DNA of 64,000 nucleotides from Rhabdobacter roseus (GCF_014202275.1 NZ_JACHGF010000006.1:62001-126000); one strand, 5' to 3'. Counted from the stretch's first letter, positions 47,220 to 55,663 are shown. Numbers and translations are program-made. The notes: generated by a model not told the origin, from the letters alone.

Positions 47220-47435
47220 ATGAATAAGTTATTTGTGATTGTCCTGCTGATGGCTGCGCTTTCTAATACCTATGCCCAGAGCAGTCACCCGAGCTTGCTG
47301 AAGTGGGATTACTCGTTTAGTACAAAGTTAGCAACAATGCCCTTCCGTGTAATCCGGCAAAGGTTCCCCGACAAAAAAGAAACGTTTGGCAATCCTACCA
47401 ATAGGCTTCTCCACGGCAATCACCCACTGAGATAA
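47220..47435 (+). pseudogene. Truncated exported-protein gene remnant
   Basis: A 71-codon frame starting MNKLFVIVLLMAALSNTYAQ, a good signal peptide with cleavage after the Gln, then SSHPSLLKWDYSFSTK. The remaining residues are low-information and the frame ends without a domain. It looks like the first part of a secreted-protein gene that lost its body, although a genuine small secreted peptide cannot be excluded. A -7-like TAAGTTTG (47439-47446) lies just downstream, without a -33 partner. The rest of the gap to 47615 is AT-rich with no other gene seen. Confidence 0.4.
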
Positions 47436-47615
47436 AAGTAAGTTTGGGTGTAAATATTTTGTACTTGACTGAATCAAACCGATACAACAAGTGATGACCA
47501 CAAGCGAACATGTTTTAATAATTTGTACTATTGACGCAAACCTTGTCAATAGAATTGAGAGGAATTCCCTCGTCGGTATTTGGCCGATTTTAATCAAAAA
47601 TAAACACTTTAAGCC

Positions 47616-49961
47616 ATGATAAAGAACAGTCTAAAAATCGCTATACGGATACTCTGGAAAAACAAACTTTTTTCATTAGTCAATATACTGAGCTTGTCAT
47701 TGAGTATGGCGGTTGGTGTTATTCTTTTTACAGGTCTAAAAGCCACTTTTGATACAGACCATTTTCATCCAGAATTTAATCGACTAGTACGGATACTCAC
47801 GCAGGAAACAAAGGAGGGGGAACAAACCAAATGGGCAACAGCTCCACTGCCGTTGGCGACTCAAATGGAAAGCTTCTCCTTTGTTGAAGAAACGGTAAAA
47901 GTACGTCTGGCAGGAAAACATAACCTGCAAACCGACAAAGGGGATGTGCCCATTGACATAAAATTTTCAGAGCCTTCTTTTTTTAATGTTTTTGGCTTTA
48001 AATTATTGTCAGGTAATGCGAAAAGCCTTACCAATAATTCCACCACCCTTTTTTTAACAGAAAAAACAGCAGAGAAAATATTTGGCAGCACCAATGTCTT
48101 AGGGCATACGGTCCAATTTGAAAATTTAGGTTCTTATACCGTTGGGGGAATTATTCAGGACCCTCCTTTAGAAACACATCTGCCCATTGAGGCAATGTTA
48201 TCAATGAGTTCTGCTGAAATGCTTGAAAAAAAAGGAGCAATCAGTAGTCTTTCACAAGATTGGGGAGACTTCAAGGGTTCAGCCATTTATGCCCGTTTAA
48301 AATCAGAAGATAATATAAAGCAGCTCAATACAACGCTCCAGAACTATAATCGGAAATTGGATAAGAGCCATCTTCAATTTTTGGCACAACCCATAGAAGA
48401 TATTACCCCTGGAAAATTTCATATTAAAAATAACCCCAATGCGGGTGCTAGTTGGGGAGACGTAAAAATGCAGCTATTCATAGTTCTAGCCTTAACCCTT
48501 TTATCTGCTTTCAATTATATCAGTTTGGCATTGGCGCGTGCTTTCTCCCGAGCGAAAGAAGTAGGTGTTCGCAAAACGATAGGCGCAAGAAGAGGAGAAA
48601 TTATTGGTCAATTTTTAATGGAATCGACCCTGGTTGCCCTGTTTGCTTTGTTGTTTACAGTGCCATGTGTTACTATTCTAAGCCACTACATACCCGATAT
48701 GGATGATGTGACATTCTCTTGGGATATAGCCTTAGTAGTAGGTTTGATAACCTACGCAGTGATTACGGGCTTAGTCGCAGGGGCCTTCCCGTCATGGCTA
48801 TTGTCAGCGTTTCAGCCTATACAGGTTTTGCATAAAATGAAGAATATAAAGCTGTTCCGGGGTGTTGCTGTTTACAAAGCTTTGATTGTCGTTCAATTTT
48901 CTGTGACCATCATGTTTATGATACTGGTTGTCATAGTAGCCGATTATGATAGAAAAAACAATGCAATCATCAGCTTAACCGTGCCATCCAATGTTCTGAC
49001 ACTGGATTTAAAAGGTGAAAAATATCAAAACCTGCAAAACGAAATAAGCCAGTTAAGTCAGGTAGAAACGACTTTGGCCACTAACTGGTACTATGAGCCC
49101 ATTAAAATGGGTAAAGATTCTGTAACGCTAAACGATAAAACTCTGGAAATAAACTACGTAAGTATTGATCCACGAACAATTGAAACAGAAGGTATCAGCT
49201 TACTGGCTGGGCAAAATTTTCCTTCAACTATGCCCCAAAGTACGGAGCAATATGTGTTGGTGAATGAAGCTGCCGCAAAATTATTGGAATCTAAATCGGA
49301 GACCCTAGTGGGGCAAAATCTCTTGCTGGACTCTGCCTCTGTACAAGTCATCGGCATCATGCCTAATGAGGTTATTGGCCAACAAATCCCTTTAATCTAT
49401 CGGTATTTGCCAAAAGAAATAACCACCTTGACTATAAAAATAAAGCCAAATACAGAAATGGAAGCGACCAAAGCTATTCAATCGGTATGGAAAGACCATT
49501 TTTCTGAGAAAACAGCAAATCTTTATAACTTAAAAGAGTATCGCTATTCAGGAGAAATCAGTGGGAAAATCAGTGGAGAAATGGAAATTTTTGGAGGCTC
49601 TGCCCTGATTGTCATGATCATCGCTGCTTTGGGTATTTTAGGCATAGCCAGTTACGCCGTAGAAACGCGCACTAAAGAACTGGGTATAAGAAAAATATTA
49701 GGAGCAAACAATATAAAATTGGTGTGGATAGTTACCAAGAATTTTGGTATTCTTATCCTGATTGCCGGGCTTATTGGTGTTCCGGCGGGCTTGTTTGGCG
49801 GTGATTTACTAAGAAAAGAAATGGGCAGTCAGCTTGATTTGGGTCTTATAAATATAAGCATAGGCGTTGGTTTGGTTGCCATAGTCGGTCTACTGGTTGT
49901 CCTATCCCAAACCATTCGAGCGGGGCGGATTGAACCCGTAAACGTGTTGAAAGCAGAGTAA
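47616..49961 (+). CDS. Divergent AT-rich FtsX/MacB-type ABC permease R
   Basis: 781 residues, start MIKNSLKIAIRILWKNKLFS, preceded by AAGCC. It keeps the overall fold: TM1, FtsX domain 1 with LARAFSRAKEVGVRKTIGA near residue 304-322, and FtsX domain 2 with ETRTKELGIRKILGAN near 684. It differs from the others in composition (clearly AT-richer codons) and in the second periplasmic domain, where LAGQNFPST replaces GRNF and IMPNEVIGQQ replaces the VKDFH motif. It ends RIEPVNVLKAE rather than SLRSE. It contains no AAGTACC/GGTACTT heptamer, although the neighbours hold several each. It was probably acquired from another Bacteroidota lineage and inserted between Q and S. Confidence 0.92.
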   Translation: MIKNSLKIAIRILWKNKLFSLVNILSLSLSMAVGVILFTGLKATFDTDHFHPEFNRLVRILTQETKEGEQTKWATAPLPLATQMESFSFVEETVKVRLAGKHNLQTDKGDVPIDIKFSEPSFFNVFGFKLLSGNAKSLTNNSTTLFLTEKTAEKIFGSTNVLGHTVQFENLGSYTVGGIIQDPPLETHLPIEAMLSMSSAEMLEKKGAISSLSQDWGDFKGSAIYARLKSEDNIKQLNTTLQNYNRKLDKSHLQFLAQPIEDITPGKFHIKNNPNAGASWGDVKMQLFIVLALTLLSAFNYISLALARAFSRAKEVGVRKTIGARRGEIIGQFLMESTLVALFALLFTVPCVTILSHYIPDMDDVTFSWDIALVVGLITYAVITGLVAGAFPSWLLSAFQPIQVLHKMKNIKLFRGVAVYKALIVVQFSVTIMFMILVVIVADYDRKNNAIISLTVPSNVLTLDLKGEKYQNLQNEISQLSQVETTLATNWYYEPIKMGKDSVTLNDKTLEINYVSIDPRTIETEGISLLAGQNFPSTMPQSTEQYVLVNEAAAKLLESKSETLVGQNLLLDSASVQVIGIMPNEVIGQQIPLIYRYLPKEITTLTIKIKPNTEMEATKAIQSVWKDHFSEKTANLYNLKEYRYSGEISGKISGEMEIFGGSALIVMIIAALGILGIASYAVETRTKELGIRKILGANNIKLVWIVTKNFGILILIAGLIGVPAGLFGGDLLRKEMGSQLDLGLINISIGVGLVAIVGLLVVLSQTIRAGRIEPVNVLKAE

Positions 49962-50144
49962 AACCAGTAAAACATTCATTGGCAGGTTATGACGAGGGCC
50001 AGACAATTAATTCTATTCCGCGACACCACGACGACCATGTACGACCAGCTACAAGTTGCGAGAAGAAGGGCACATGCACATGTTGCTAACAAAATGTTTC
50101 GTAGAACAAGACGCGGCTTCGGAAGCGCACCAACGCGCAGTCGG

Positions 50145-50261
50145 GAGGTATTTGAGGTAGCCGCCAAGACCGCTTCGGCCAAGTTCAGGGCCGAGTGGGG
50201 TATTGATTACATTCACCTGAAGATAAAAGGTTCCTGGTACATCGTGAACGTGCTGTGGTAG
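50145..50261 (+). pseudogene. C-terminal remnant of NTF2-like (lumazine-binding type) gene
   Basis: The last 38 codons, EVFEVAAKTASAKF then RAEWGIDYIHLKIKGSWYIV and NVLW-stop, match the C-terminal strands of Bacteroidota SnoaL/NTF2-like 'putative lumazine-binding' proteins. Those usually end D-Y-[IL]-H-L...G-x-W-x-I-V-N-V-L-W. The expected upstream 90 or so residues are missing: the same frame continues to an ATG at 49989, but that part (Arg-rich, MTRARQ...) does not resemble the family. It is read as a broken gene at the right border of the AT-rich block. The rest of the 399-bp gap shows no other gene. Confidence 0.5.
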
Positions 50262-50360
50262 CCGTCGCCCAAGTTTACGCAGCAGCCCCGGTAGTAGCCA
50301 GGCGAGCCTGCTTTGTCCCCTGAATTATCCGTAAAGTAAACACAAAACTCACGCATAGCC

Positions 50361-52757
50361 ATGTTGCAGAACTACTTCAAAATCGCCGTTCGAAACCTGT
50401 TTAGAAACAAGGTTTTCTCTTTTATTAACGTGGCGGGCCTGGCGCTCGGGCTCAGCTGCTGTATGCTCATTGCGCTTTATACCAAAGATGAGGTAAGCTT
50501 TGATCGCTTTCAGAAAAACAAAGACCGGCTGTATCGGGTCACGGTCAGCATGACCGGCGAGAAGGAGTCAAGTACCACCGGGAGTACCAACGCCATCCAC
50601 GGGCCCACGTTTCGGGAAGAAATTCCGGAAATTGAGGCCATCGTGCGGATGCAGAGCAACTCGTTCGTGACGAAAAAAGGCAACGAACTCCTGAGCGAAA
50701 ACGTCGTTTTTGTGGATGACAATTTCTTTTCGGTGTTCTCGATGCCCTTGCTGGCGGGCGAGCCCAAAACGGCCTTGGCGGGCGTTAATTCGGTGGTACT
50801 TTCGGAAGACCTGGCCGTGAAGTACTTCAATACCAAAGACGCCCTGGGCCAAACGATTGATTTTAAAATAGGAGAAAATTTTGAGGCTTTTACGGTTACG
50901 GGCGTGGCCAAAAGGTGTCCGCAGAACTCCTCGCTGCAGTTTGATGCGCTCCTTTCTTTTAAATTCCAGGAAGCCCGCGGCTGGCTGGATAACGCCTGGT
51001 TGGGTTTTTACATGAATACCTTCGTGTTGCTGCACGAAAAAGCCAATTACCTCAGCGTGGTACCCAAGCTGGACCGCGTTTTTTATACCAAAGCGCGGGA
51101 AGAACTCAGTCAACAAGAAGGGTTTAAGCAGCGCGTTCATTTTGATTTACAGCCTTTTCTGCAAATCCACCAGGCGAGCGAACAGTACGAGCTACGCAAC
51201 GGACTGGACCACGGCAGCAAGCCTATTTATTCGTACATCCTGACGGGTATCGCGCTGTTTATACTGCTCATTGCCTGCATCAATTTTGTCAATCTGACCG
51301 TGGCGCGCTCCCTGAAACGGAGCAAGGAAATTGGCATACGGAAAGTAGTAGGAAGCCTGCGGAAGCAGCTCATTTACCAATTCCTGGGCGAGTCGTTTTT
51401 GCTTTCGTTGGTGGCGTTTTTGCTAGGTATTGTGCTCACGCTGGCAGTCATGCCTACGTTCAACGAGCTGGCCAACAAGCAGCTGGCTTTGTCGTACCTG
51501 CTCGATGCCGGGTTGGTAAGTGCCTACGTGGCTTTATTCCTACTGACCGCCCTAGTCGCAGGCTTTTATCCGGCGCTGGTGCTGTCGGGTTTTAGCCCGG
51601 TACAAACGTTGTATAACCGCACGAAGCTCACCCACAAAAACTACCTGACCAAAGGCCTGGTGGTTTTTCAGTTTGCCTTGTCGGTTTGTTTGCTAATCGG
51701 TACCATCGTGATCTACTCGCAGTTCAATTATTTGGTCAATAAAGACCTGGGCTACAACGACGAACAACTGCTGAGCTTTAGCATGGGGCGGGGCAGGGGC
51801 GGACAAGAAAAGCTGGCCGTACTCATGCAAGAGCTGGAAGCAATTGCGGGCGTGGAATCGGTGGCGGCTTTTAACGGGCATTACAACGGCACCGGCGCAA
51901 AGGTAGACGGCCGCGAGCTGGGATTTGGGTACATCGGTGTAGATGACAACTTTCTGCCCACGCTCCAGATTCCGGTGCTACAGGGGCGCAACTTCTCCCA
52001 ACGCTTCCCCTCGGACCCAACGGACGCCGTCATTGTGAACGAAGCCTTTGTGAAAGAGGCGGGCTGGCGCGAGCCCATCGGTCAGGAAATAGACTTTTTC
52101 TGGAAGAATCAGAAGATGAAGGTTATTGGCGTTATCAAAGACTACCACTATGCTTCCCTGAAAGAAAAAATCGCTCCCCTGCTGCTGACGCAGGACCCAA
52201 ACTACGGCCTGCGCACGGTCTTCGTAAAGCTACGGACGGGCCAAGCAGAACAAGACGTGCCGGGGGCGGTCAAGGCCATTGAAAGTACCTTCCGGAAGCA
52301 CGTTCCGCTTATGCCTTTTGAGTACCGGTTTGAGGATGTAACCAACGCCAAAAGGTACGAAGCCGAAGCCCAGTGGCGGCAGATGATCACCTGGGCGACC
52401 ATTTTGTCCATTTTTGTTTCGTGTATCGGGTTGTTTGGGCTGGCTACGTTCAGCGCCGAAACCCGCATCAAAGAGATTGGTATCCGGAAGGTCATGGGCG
52501 CTTCGGCCGCGGCCATCGTGGCGCTGCTTTCCAAAGATTTCGTGGTGTTGGTCTTGTTGGCCATCGTCATCGCTTCGCCCGTTTCGTACTATGGCGCTAC
52601 GTTGTGGCTGGAGAATTTCCCCTACCGCGAGCCGATTGCGTGGTGGTACTTTGCGGTGGCGGCCTCGCTGGCTATAGCCGTGGCGCTGGCTACAGTGGGG
52701 TACCAATCGATCAAAGCCGCGCTCATGAACCCGGTGAAGAGCCTGCGGAGTGAGTAG
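50361..52757 (+). CDS. FtsX/MacB-type ABC permease S
   Basis: 798 residues, start MLQNYFKIAVRNLFRNKVFS at an ATG in the context CATAGCC. FtsX domain 1 has VARSLKRSKEIGIRKVVGS near residue 312-330. The second periplasmic domain has LQGRNFSQRFPSD, VIVNEAFVKEAGW and VIKDYHYASL. FtsX domain 2 has ETRIKEIGIRKVMGAS near 700. It ends ALMNPVKSLRSE. Composition and motif content return to those of the array, so S may once have followed Q directly. No promoter was recognised in the 99 bp between the NTF2-like remnant and its start. Confidence 0.93.
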   Translation: MLQNYFKIAVRNLFRNKVFSFINVAGLALGLSCCMLIALYTKDEVSFDRFQKNKDRLYRVTVSMTGEKESSTTGSTNAIHGPTFREEIPEIEAIVRMQSNSFVTKKGNELLSENVVFVDDNFFSVFSMPLLAGEPKTALAGVNSVVLSEDLAVKYFNTKDALGQTIDFKIGENFEAFTVTGVAKRCPQNSSLQFDALLSFKFQEARGWLDNAWLGFYMNTFVLLHEKANYLSVVPKLDRVFYTKAREELSQQEGFKQRVHFDLQPFLQIHQASEQYELRNGLDHGSKPIYSYILTGIALFILLIACINFVNLTVARSLKRSKEIGIRKVVGSLRKQLIYQFLGESFLLSLVAFLLGIVLTLAVMPTFNELANKQLALSYLLDAGLVSAYVALFLLTALVAGFYPALVLSGFSPVQTLYNRTKLTHKNYLTKGLVVFQFALSVCLLIGTIVIYSQFNYLVNKDLGYNDEQLLSFSMGRGRGGQEKLAVLMQELEAIAGVESVAAFNGHYNGTGAKVDGRELGFGYIGVDDNFLPTLQIPVLQGRNFSQRFPSDPTDAVIVNEAFVKEAGWREPIGQEIDFFWKNQKMKVIGVIKDYHYASLKEKIAPLLLTQDPNYGLRTVFVKLRTGQAEQDVPGAVKAIESTFRKHVPLMPFEYRFEDVTNAKRYEAEAQWRQMITWATILSIFVSCIGLFGLATFSAETRIKEIGIRKVMGASAAAIVALLSKDFVVLVLLAIVIASPVSYYGATLWLENFPYREPIAWWYFAVAASLAIAVALATVGYQSIKAALMNPVKSLRSE

Positions 52758-52760
52758 CAT

Positions 52761-52808
52761 GGGGCGTTGGGCAGAGGGCACGGGGTACTTTTGAAAAGTA
52801 CCTCGTGC
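52761..52808 (+). terminator. G-run tract and long hairpin after permease S
   Basis: GGGG-N4-GGG-N4-GGG-N3-GGGG (52761-52785) overlaps a 31-nt inverted repeat (52778-52808). Its arms are GCACGGGGTACTTTT and AAAAGTACCTCGTGC around a single base, with one G-U pair. The stem could end the permease transcript, though it lacks a 3' T-run. It separates the array from the channel gene. Confidence 0.5.
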
Positions 52809-52841
52809 AAGGGCGTAACCAATTGATTTAAACGGTCGATC

Positions 52842-52872
52842 TTGGTAGATCAGCCGAATAGGTATAGTTTTG
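52842..52872 (+). promoter_or_regulatory. TTG-N20-TAGTTTTG promoter of channel gene
   Basis: TTG (52842-52844) and TAGTTTTG (52865-52872) match TTG-N17-23-TAnnTTTG with a 20-nt spacer. Transcription would begin near 52879, about 38 nt before the ATG at 52917. This makes the in-frame TTG at 52842 part of the promoter, not a start codon. Confidence 0.65.
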
Positions 52873-52916
52873 GAAAGAATTCAAGCTTCTTAACCTCCTT
52901 ATTCGGTCCATTAATC

Positions 52917-53882
52917 ATGAGTCGTGCATCTTTATCCGGCAAAAAGTCGAAATCCATTGATAATACCGGCTTCAGCCCCAACAGCGACGCCGCGGGCCGA
53001 AGGCTGATCAACCGGGATGGAACGGTGAGCCTCCGCAAAAAAGGCATCCCTTTTTACGAGCGCATCAGCATTTACCACAGCTTGCTGCGGATGCCTCGTC
53101 TCTATTTTATCCTGACGGTTTTTGGTATCTACACCAGCCTGAACATTATTTTTGCTACGATCTATTTTTCCCTCGGACCCGATAGCCTAGAAGGTACCCT
53201 GCTGGCCGACAGCCTTAGCGAAAGGTACCTTCAGGCGTTCTTTTTTAGCTCCCAAACCCTCACAACCGTAGGGTATGGGCATATTAGTCCGGTGGGGTTT
53301 GTTACCAACGTGGTGGCCTCCATTGAGTCTTTTATTGGCATTATGTCTTTCGCGCTGGTGACGGGGATGTTCTACGCGCGGTTTTCCCGGCCCGAGGCTT
53401 ACATCCGGTTTAGTGACCATTTTCTGGTGGCTCCCTACCGCGAGGGCAAGGCGCTGATGTTCCGGCTGGCTACTACCAAAAACAACCACCTCACCGACGT
53501 AGAGGCCGAAGTAACCGCCGCTATTCACGTCACGGAACACGGCAAGGCCACTACCAAGTTTTATCAGCTGGCTCTGGAGTTTAGCAAGATCAATTCGTTG
53601 GGGGTGAGCTGGACGGTCGTACATCCGCTCGATGAAAATAGCCCGTTTTCGGATTTTACCCAGCAGGATTTCACGGCAGGCAGGCTGGAATTGATGATCA
53701 CCATCCGAGCCTTTGACGACCATTTTTCCAATACGGTGCAGCAGCGGACGTCGTATATACAACAAGAAATGGTGTATGGGGCTCGGTTTTTGCCCATGTA
53801 CGAGCAGTCCAAAGACGGCAAGTACCTGCACGCCCTTCTCGATAAGCTCAATGACACGGAAACAGTGACGTGGCAGCACTAG
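52917..53882 (+). CDS. KirBac-type inward-rectifier potassium channel
   Basis: 321 residues from the ATG at 52917. The hydrophilic N-terminus (about 1-55) includes INRDGTVSLRKKGIPFYER, typical of the slide-helix region. TM1 is LYFILTVFGIYTSLNIIFA (about 64-82). The pore helix FFFSSQTLT is followed by the selectivity filter TVGYG at 117-121. TM2 (VASIESFIGIMSFALVTGMF, about 131-151) leads to FARFSRP-type sequence (YARFSRPEA). The remaining 165 residues form the cytosolic beta-rich gating domain (VAPYREGKALMFRLA, GARFLPMYE). It should conduct K+ across the inner membrane with rectification set by intracellular blockers. It is monocistronic and convergent with the anti-sigma gene. Confidence 0.93.
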   Translation: MSRASLSGKKSKSIDNTGFSPNSDAAGRRLINRDGTVSLRKKGIPFYERISIYHSLLRMPRLYFILTVFGIYTSLNIIFATIYFSLGPDSLEGTLLADSLSERYLQAFFFSSQTLTTVGYGHISPVGFVTNVVASIESFIGIMSFALVTGMFYARFSRPEAYIRFSDHFLVAPYREGKALMFRLATTKNNHLTDVEAEVTAAIHVTEHGKATTKFYQLALEFSKINSLGVSWTVVHPLDENSPFSDFTQQDFTAGRLELMITIRAFDDHFSNTVQQRTSYIQQEMVYGARFLPMYEQSKDGKYLHALLDKLNDTETVTWQH

Positions 53883-53940
53883 TGTGGGGTACTTGCTAAG
53901 CTTGCTTTTTCCGGCTGAGGAAAAGGGCGGGAATTACCAT

Positions 53941-53963
53941 AATTCCATTGAGGCAACGGAATT
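53941..53963. terminator. Hairpin between convergent genes
   Basis: AATTCCATTG-AGG-CAACGGAATT forms a 10-bp stem with one mismatch, between the 3' ends of the channel gene (+) and the anti-sigma gene (-). It belongs to the CAATGGAATT family of spacer segments. A bidirectional terminator role is plausible from position. Confidence 0.45.
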
Positions 53964-54020
53964 GAGTCTTAGTGAGGTACTTTGAACCATCTGATTTGGA
54001 TACACCCAATACCTCGAACC

Positions 54021-54509
54021 CTACATCCCGAGCTCCCGGCTGTAAAGTACCCTTTGCCGGATGAAGTAGTCGAGGAGCAGCAGCGCGCAGGCGGCGATGA
54101 TCGTCAGGGGGTACAGCAGGGGTACTTTGGCGATAGCCTGCGTGAAACCAGAAAATGCATGTCCCGTTTGGTTCCAAAAGGCGGAAGCGGCGGGTTGTGT
54201 TTCGGGCGCTACCACCAGGCTGGCCACCACGAGCAGCACGAAGCAAGCGGCGATCCAGTACCAGGCGTTTTTACTGATCACGGGCTCCACGGGCTTGGGC
54301 GCGGCGGCTTCCACCTGGGCCATGACACGCTGGACAAAGGCCGGCGAAGGCGGCTCGGGGGTACTTTGCTGTAGCAGCGCGTGCAGACTACTAGCGCGCT
54401 CGGCCTCCGTCCGGACGGCCCGCATCACGAGCTCGTTGAAATCGGGCGCGGGCTGGTCCGGCCCGGCCTGCTGGATGAGTTTTCGGAGGTTATCGTCTTT
54501 CTTTTTCAT
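54021..54509 (-). CDS. Putative anti-sigma factor, two TM segments
   Basis: 162 residues, 18 nt downstream of the ECF sigma gene on the same strand. The N-terminal 80 residues are soluble with two similar short motifs, PAPDFNELVMRAV (20-32) and PPSPAFVQRVMAQV (53-66), which could contact the sigma factor. TM segments are at about 82-101 (AWYWIAACFVLLVVASLVVA) and 130-150 (PLLYPLTIIAACALLLLDYF). No zinc-binding HxxxCxxC signature is seen, so it is not a ZAS-type anti-sigma. The role is inferred from linkage and topology, since sequence similarity alone is weak. Confidence 0.75.
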   Translation of the reverse strand: MKKKDDNLRKLIQQAGPDQPAPDFNELVMRAVRTEAERASSLHALLQQSTPEPPSPAFVQRVMAQVEAAAPKPVEPVISKNAWYWIAACFVLLVVASLVVAPETQPAASAFWNQTGHAFSGFTQAIAKVPLLYPLTIIAACALLLLDYFIRQRVLYSRELGM

Positions 54510-54527
54510 ACCTGCTACTGCTAGCTT

Positions 54528-55079
54528 TCACAACAAAAAACGCAATTCATTCTCCAGTATTTTCCGGGCCCGAAACAGTTTTACCTTGATGTTGGCGGCC
54601 GTTAGCCCGGTTATTTCTTCAATCTCTTTGATCGAGTTTTCGTTCATATAAAACAGTGTAATTACAATCCCTTCGAGCTCGGGTAGTTTGGCGATGGCTT
54701 GCTGCACGTACGTTTGCCGCTCGGCAGCCTGGAGGTACTCCAGCGGCGGTGGGGCCGTGTCGTCGGGGTAGTTGTCGTGGAGCGCGTCGGTGAGGGAAAA
54801 GGTAAGTACCCCCTGCTTCTGCCGTTTGGAAACCGCCGTGCGGTACACGATGGTGTACAGCCAGGTCGAAAACTTGGCCTTGCCCGCAAACTGGTACAGC
54901 TGCTGGTAGGCCTTCACGAAGCTCTCTTGCGCTACGTCCTCGGCCTCCTCTTCGTGCCGCATGATCTTCAGCGCCAGGGTGTAGGCCATGGCTTTGTAGC
55001 GCTCTACCAGAAAAGCGAAAGCCGTCAGATCTCCCTGAAGTACCCTATCGATATAAACCTGATCTTCTGTCGCTTTCAT
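54528..55079 (-). CDS. ECF-type RNA polymerase sigma factor
   Basis: 183 residues. Region 2 spans about 22-88 with RYKAMAYTLALKIM, EEEAEDVAQESFVKAYQQL and FSTWLYTIVYRTA, the core-binding and -10 recognition helices. Region 4 spans about 124-180 with AIAKLPELEGIVITLFYMNE, IKEIEEITGLTAANIKVKLF and RARKILENEL, the -35 recognition helix-turn-helix. The start at 55079 lies about 18 nt from the start site expected from the GTAACC-N18-TCTTAC promoter upstream, which mirrors one serving the divergent gene. Autoregulation and membrane sequestration by the adjacent anti-sigma are inferred. Confidence 0.92.
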   Translation of the reverse strand: MKATEDQVYIDRVLQGDLTAFAFLVERYKAMAYTLALKIMRHEEEAEDVAQESFVKAYQQLYQFAGKAKFSTWLYTIVYRTAVSKRQKQGVLTFSLTDALHDNYPDDTAPPPLEYLQAAERQTYVQQAIAKLPELEGIVITLFYMNENSIKEIEEITGLTAANIKVKLFRARKILENELRFLL

Positions 55080-55103
55080 GCATTAGTGAGTAGAGGCGCA
55101 CTC

Positions 55104-55133
55104 GTAAGACCGTACTTTTTGCTCGCAGGTTAC
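55104..55133 (-). promoter_or_regulatory. Candidate autoregulated ECF promoter for the sigma operon
   Basis: Read on the reverse strand: GCTGTAACC, 18 nt, TCTTAC. The -35 GTAACC occupies 55133-55128 and the -10 TCTTAC 55109-55104. The AAC core is typical of ECF -35 elements. The ATG of the sigma gene is 24 nt downstream of the -10. Confidence 0.65.
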
Positions 55134-55169
55134 AGCAACGGACCAGAAAATTTATTTTTTCAAAAAGCT

Positions 55170-55199
55170 GTAACCAGCCCGAAGGTACCGGGGTCTTAT
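55170..55199 (+). promoter_or_regulatory. Candidate ECF promoter for the DUF6249-like gene
   Basis: GTAACC (55170-55175), 18 nt, TCTTAT (55194-55199), followed after 30 nt by the ATG at 55230. It duplicates the reverse-strand promoter of the sigma gene in both elements and in spacer length; the shared GCTGTAACC makes the 9-bp inverted repeat 55128-55136/55167-55175. Confidence 0.65.
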
Positions 55200-55229
55200 G
55201 GGGTATACAACCATCAAAAACTCAAATCT

Positions 55230-55574
55230 ATGGGACCTTCCCTTATTTTTCTAGGAGGCTTTGCCGCCATTTTCGGAATAGCTTACATTTATTTAGTGAC
55301 GCGACACAAAGAACGTATAACCATGATCGAACGCGGCGTGGATGCCTCCATGTTGGTCACGAAAGGTAAGCCTTCTATTTCACCTACCCTCAAATTCGGA
55401 ATGCTCTGCGTAGGAATAGGGCTGGGAATTCTGATAGGAATACCCCTGGGCGAAACCTTGAACGACTACTACGGAACGCCCAAACCCATTGCTCCTCTGG
55501 CGATGGTGTTCCTGGTGGGCGGCTTCAGCCTGATCATCAATTTCGTCATTGAGCGAAAAATGGAAAAAAAGTAA
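55230..55574 (+). CDS. DUF6249-like small membrane protein
   Basis: 114 residues starting MGPSLIFLGGFAAIFGIAYI, a first TM segment (about 4-23). A cytosolic loop RHKERITMIERGVDASMLVT is typical of the family (E-R-x-x-x-I-E-x-G-x-D). A second TM (GMLCVGIGLGILIGIPLG, about 57-74) and a third (PLAMVFLVGGFSLIINFVI, about 89-107) follow, with a basic C-terminus. These proteins are often found beside ECF sigma genes in Bacteroidota; their function is unknown. A frame open far upstream (to 54699) runs antisense through the sigma gene and is not used. The divergent position and matching promoter make it a likely member of the sigma regulon. Confidence 0.85.
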   Translation: MGPSLIFLGGFAAIFGIAYIYLVTRHKERITMIERGVDASMLVTKGKPSISPTLKFGMLCVGIGLGILIGIPLGETLNDYYGTPKPIAPLAMVFLVGGFSLIINFVIERKMEKK

Positions 55575-55663
55575 GGTACCTTTTGCCTCGCGCCGCTGGT
55601 CGTTCTCGGCGTATTCTTACCACTAAAATAAAAATCTGACCGCTCGTCACTTATAGCTTAAAC

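Noticed and set aside
47439-47446. TAAGTTTG as a promoter for permease R
   Set aside because: No TTG lies 17-23 nt upstream, and the distance to the start is over 160 nt.
49989-50144. Arg-rich first half of the 90-codon frame ending at 50261
   Set aside because: Only the last 38 codons resemble the NTF2-like family; the upstream part is probably chance open frame.
52842-52916. TTG start giving a 346-residue channel
   Set aside because: The TTG is the -33 box of a good promoter, and the predicted transcript starts after it. The ATG at 52917 fits KirBac N-termini.
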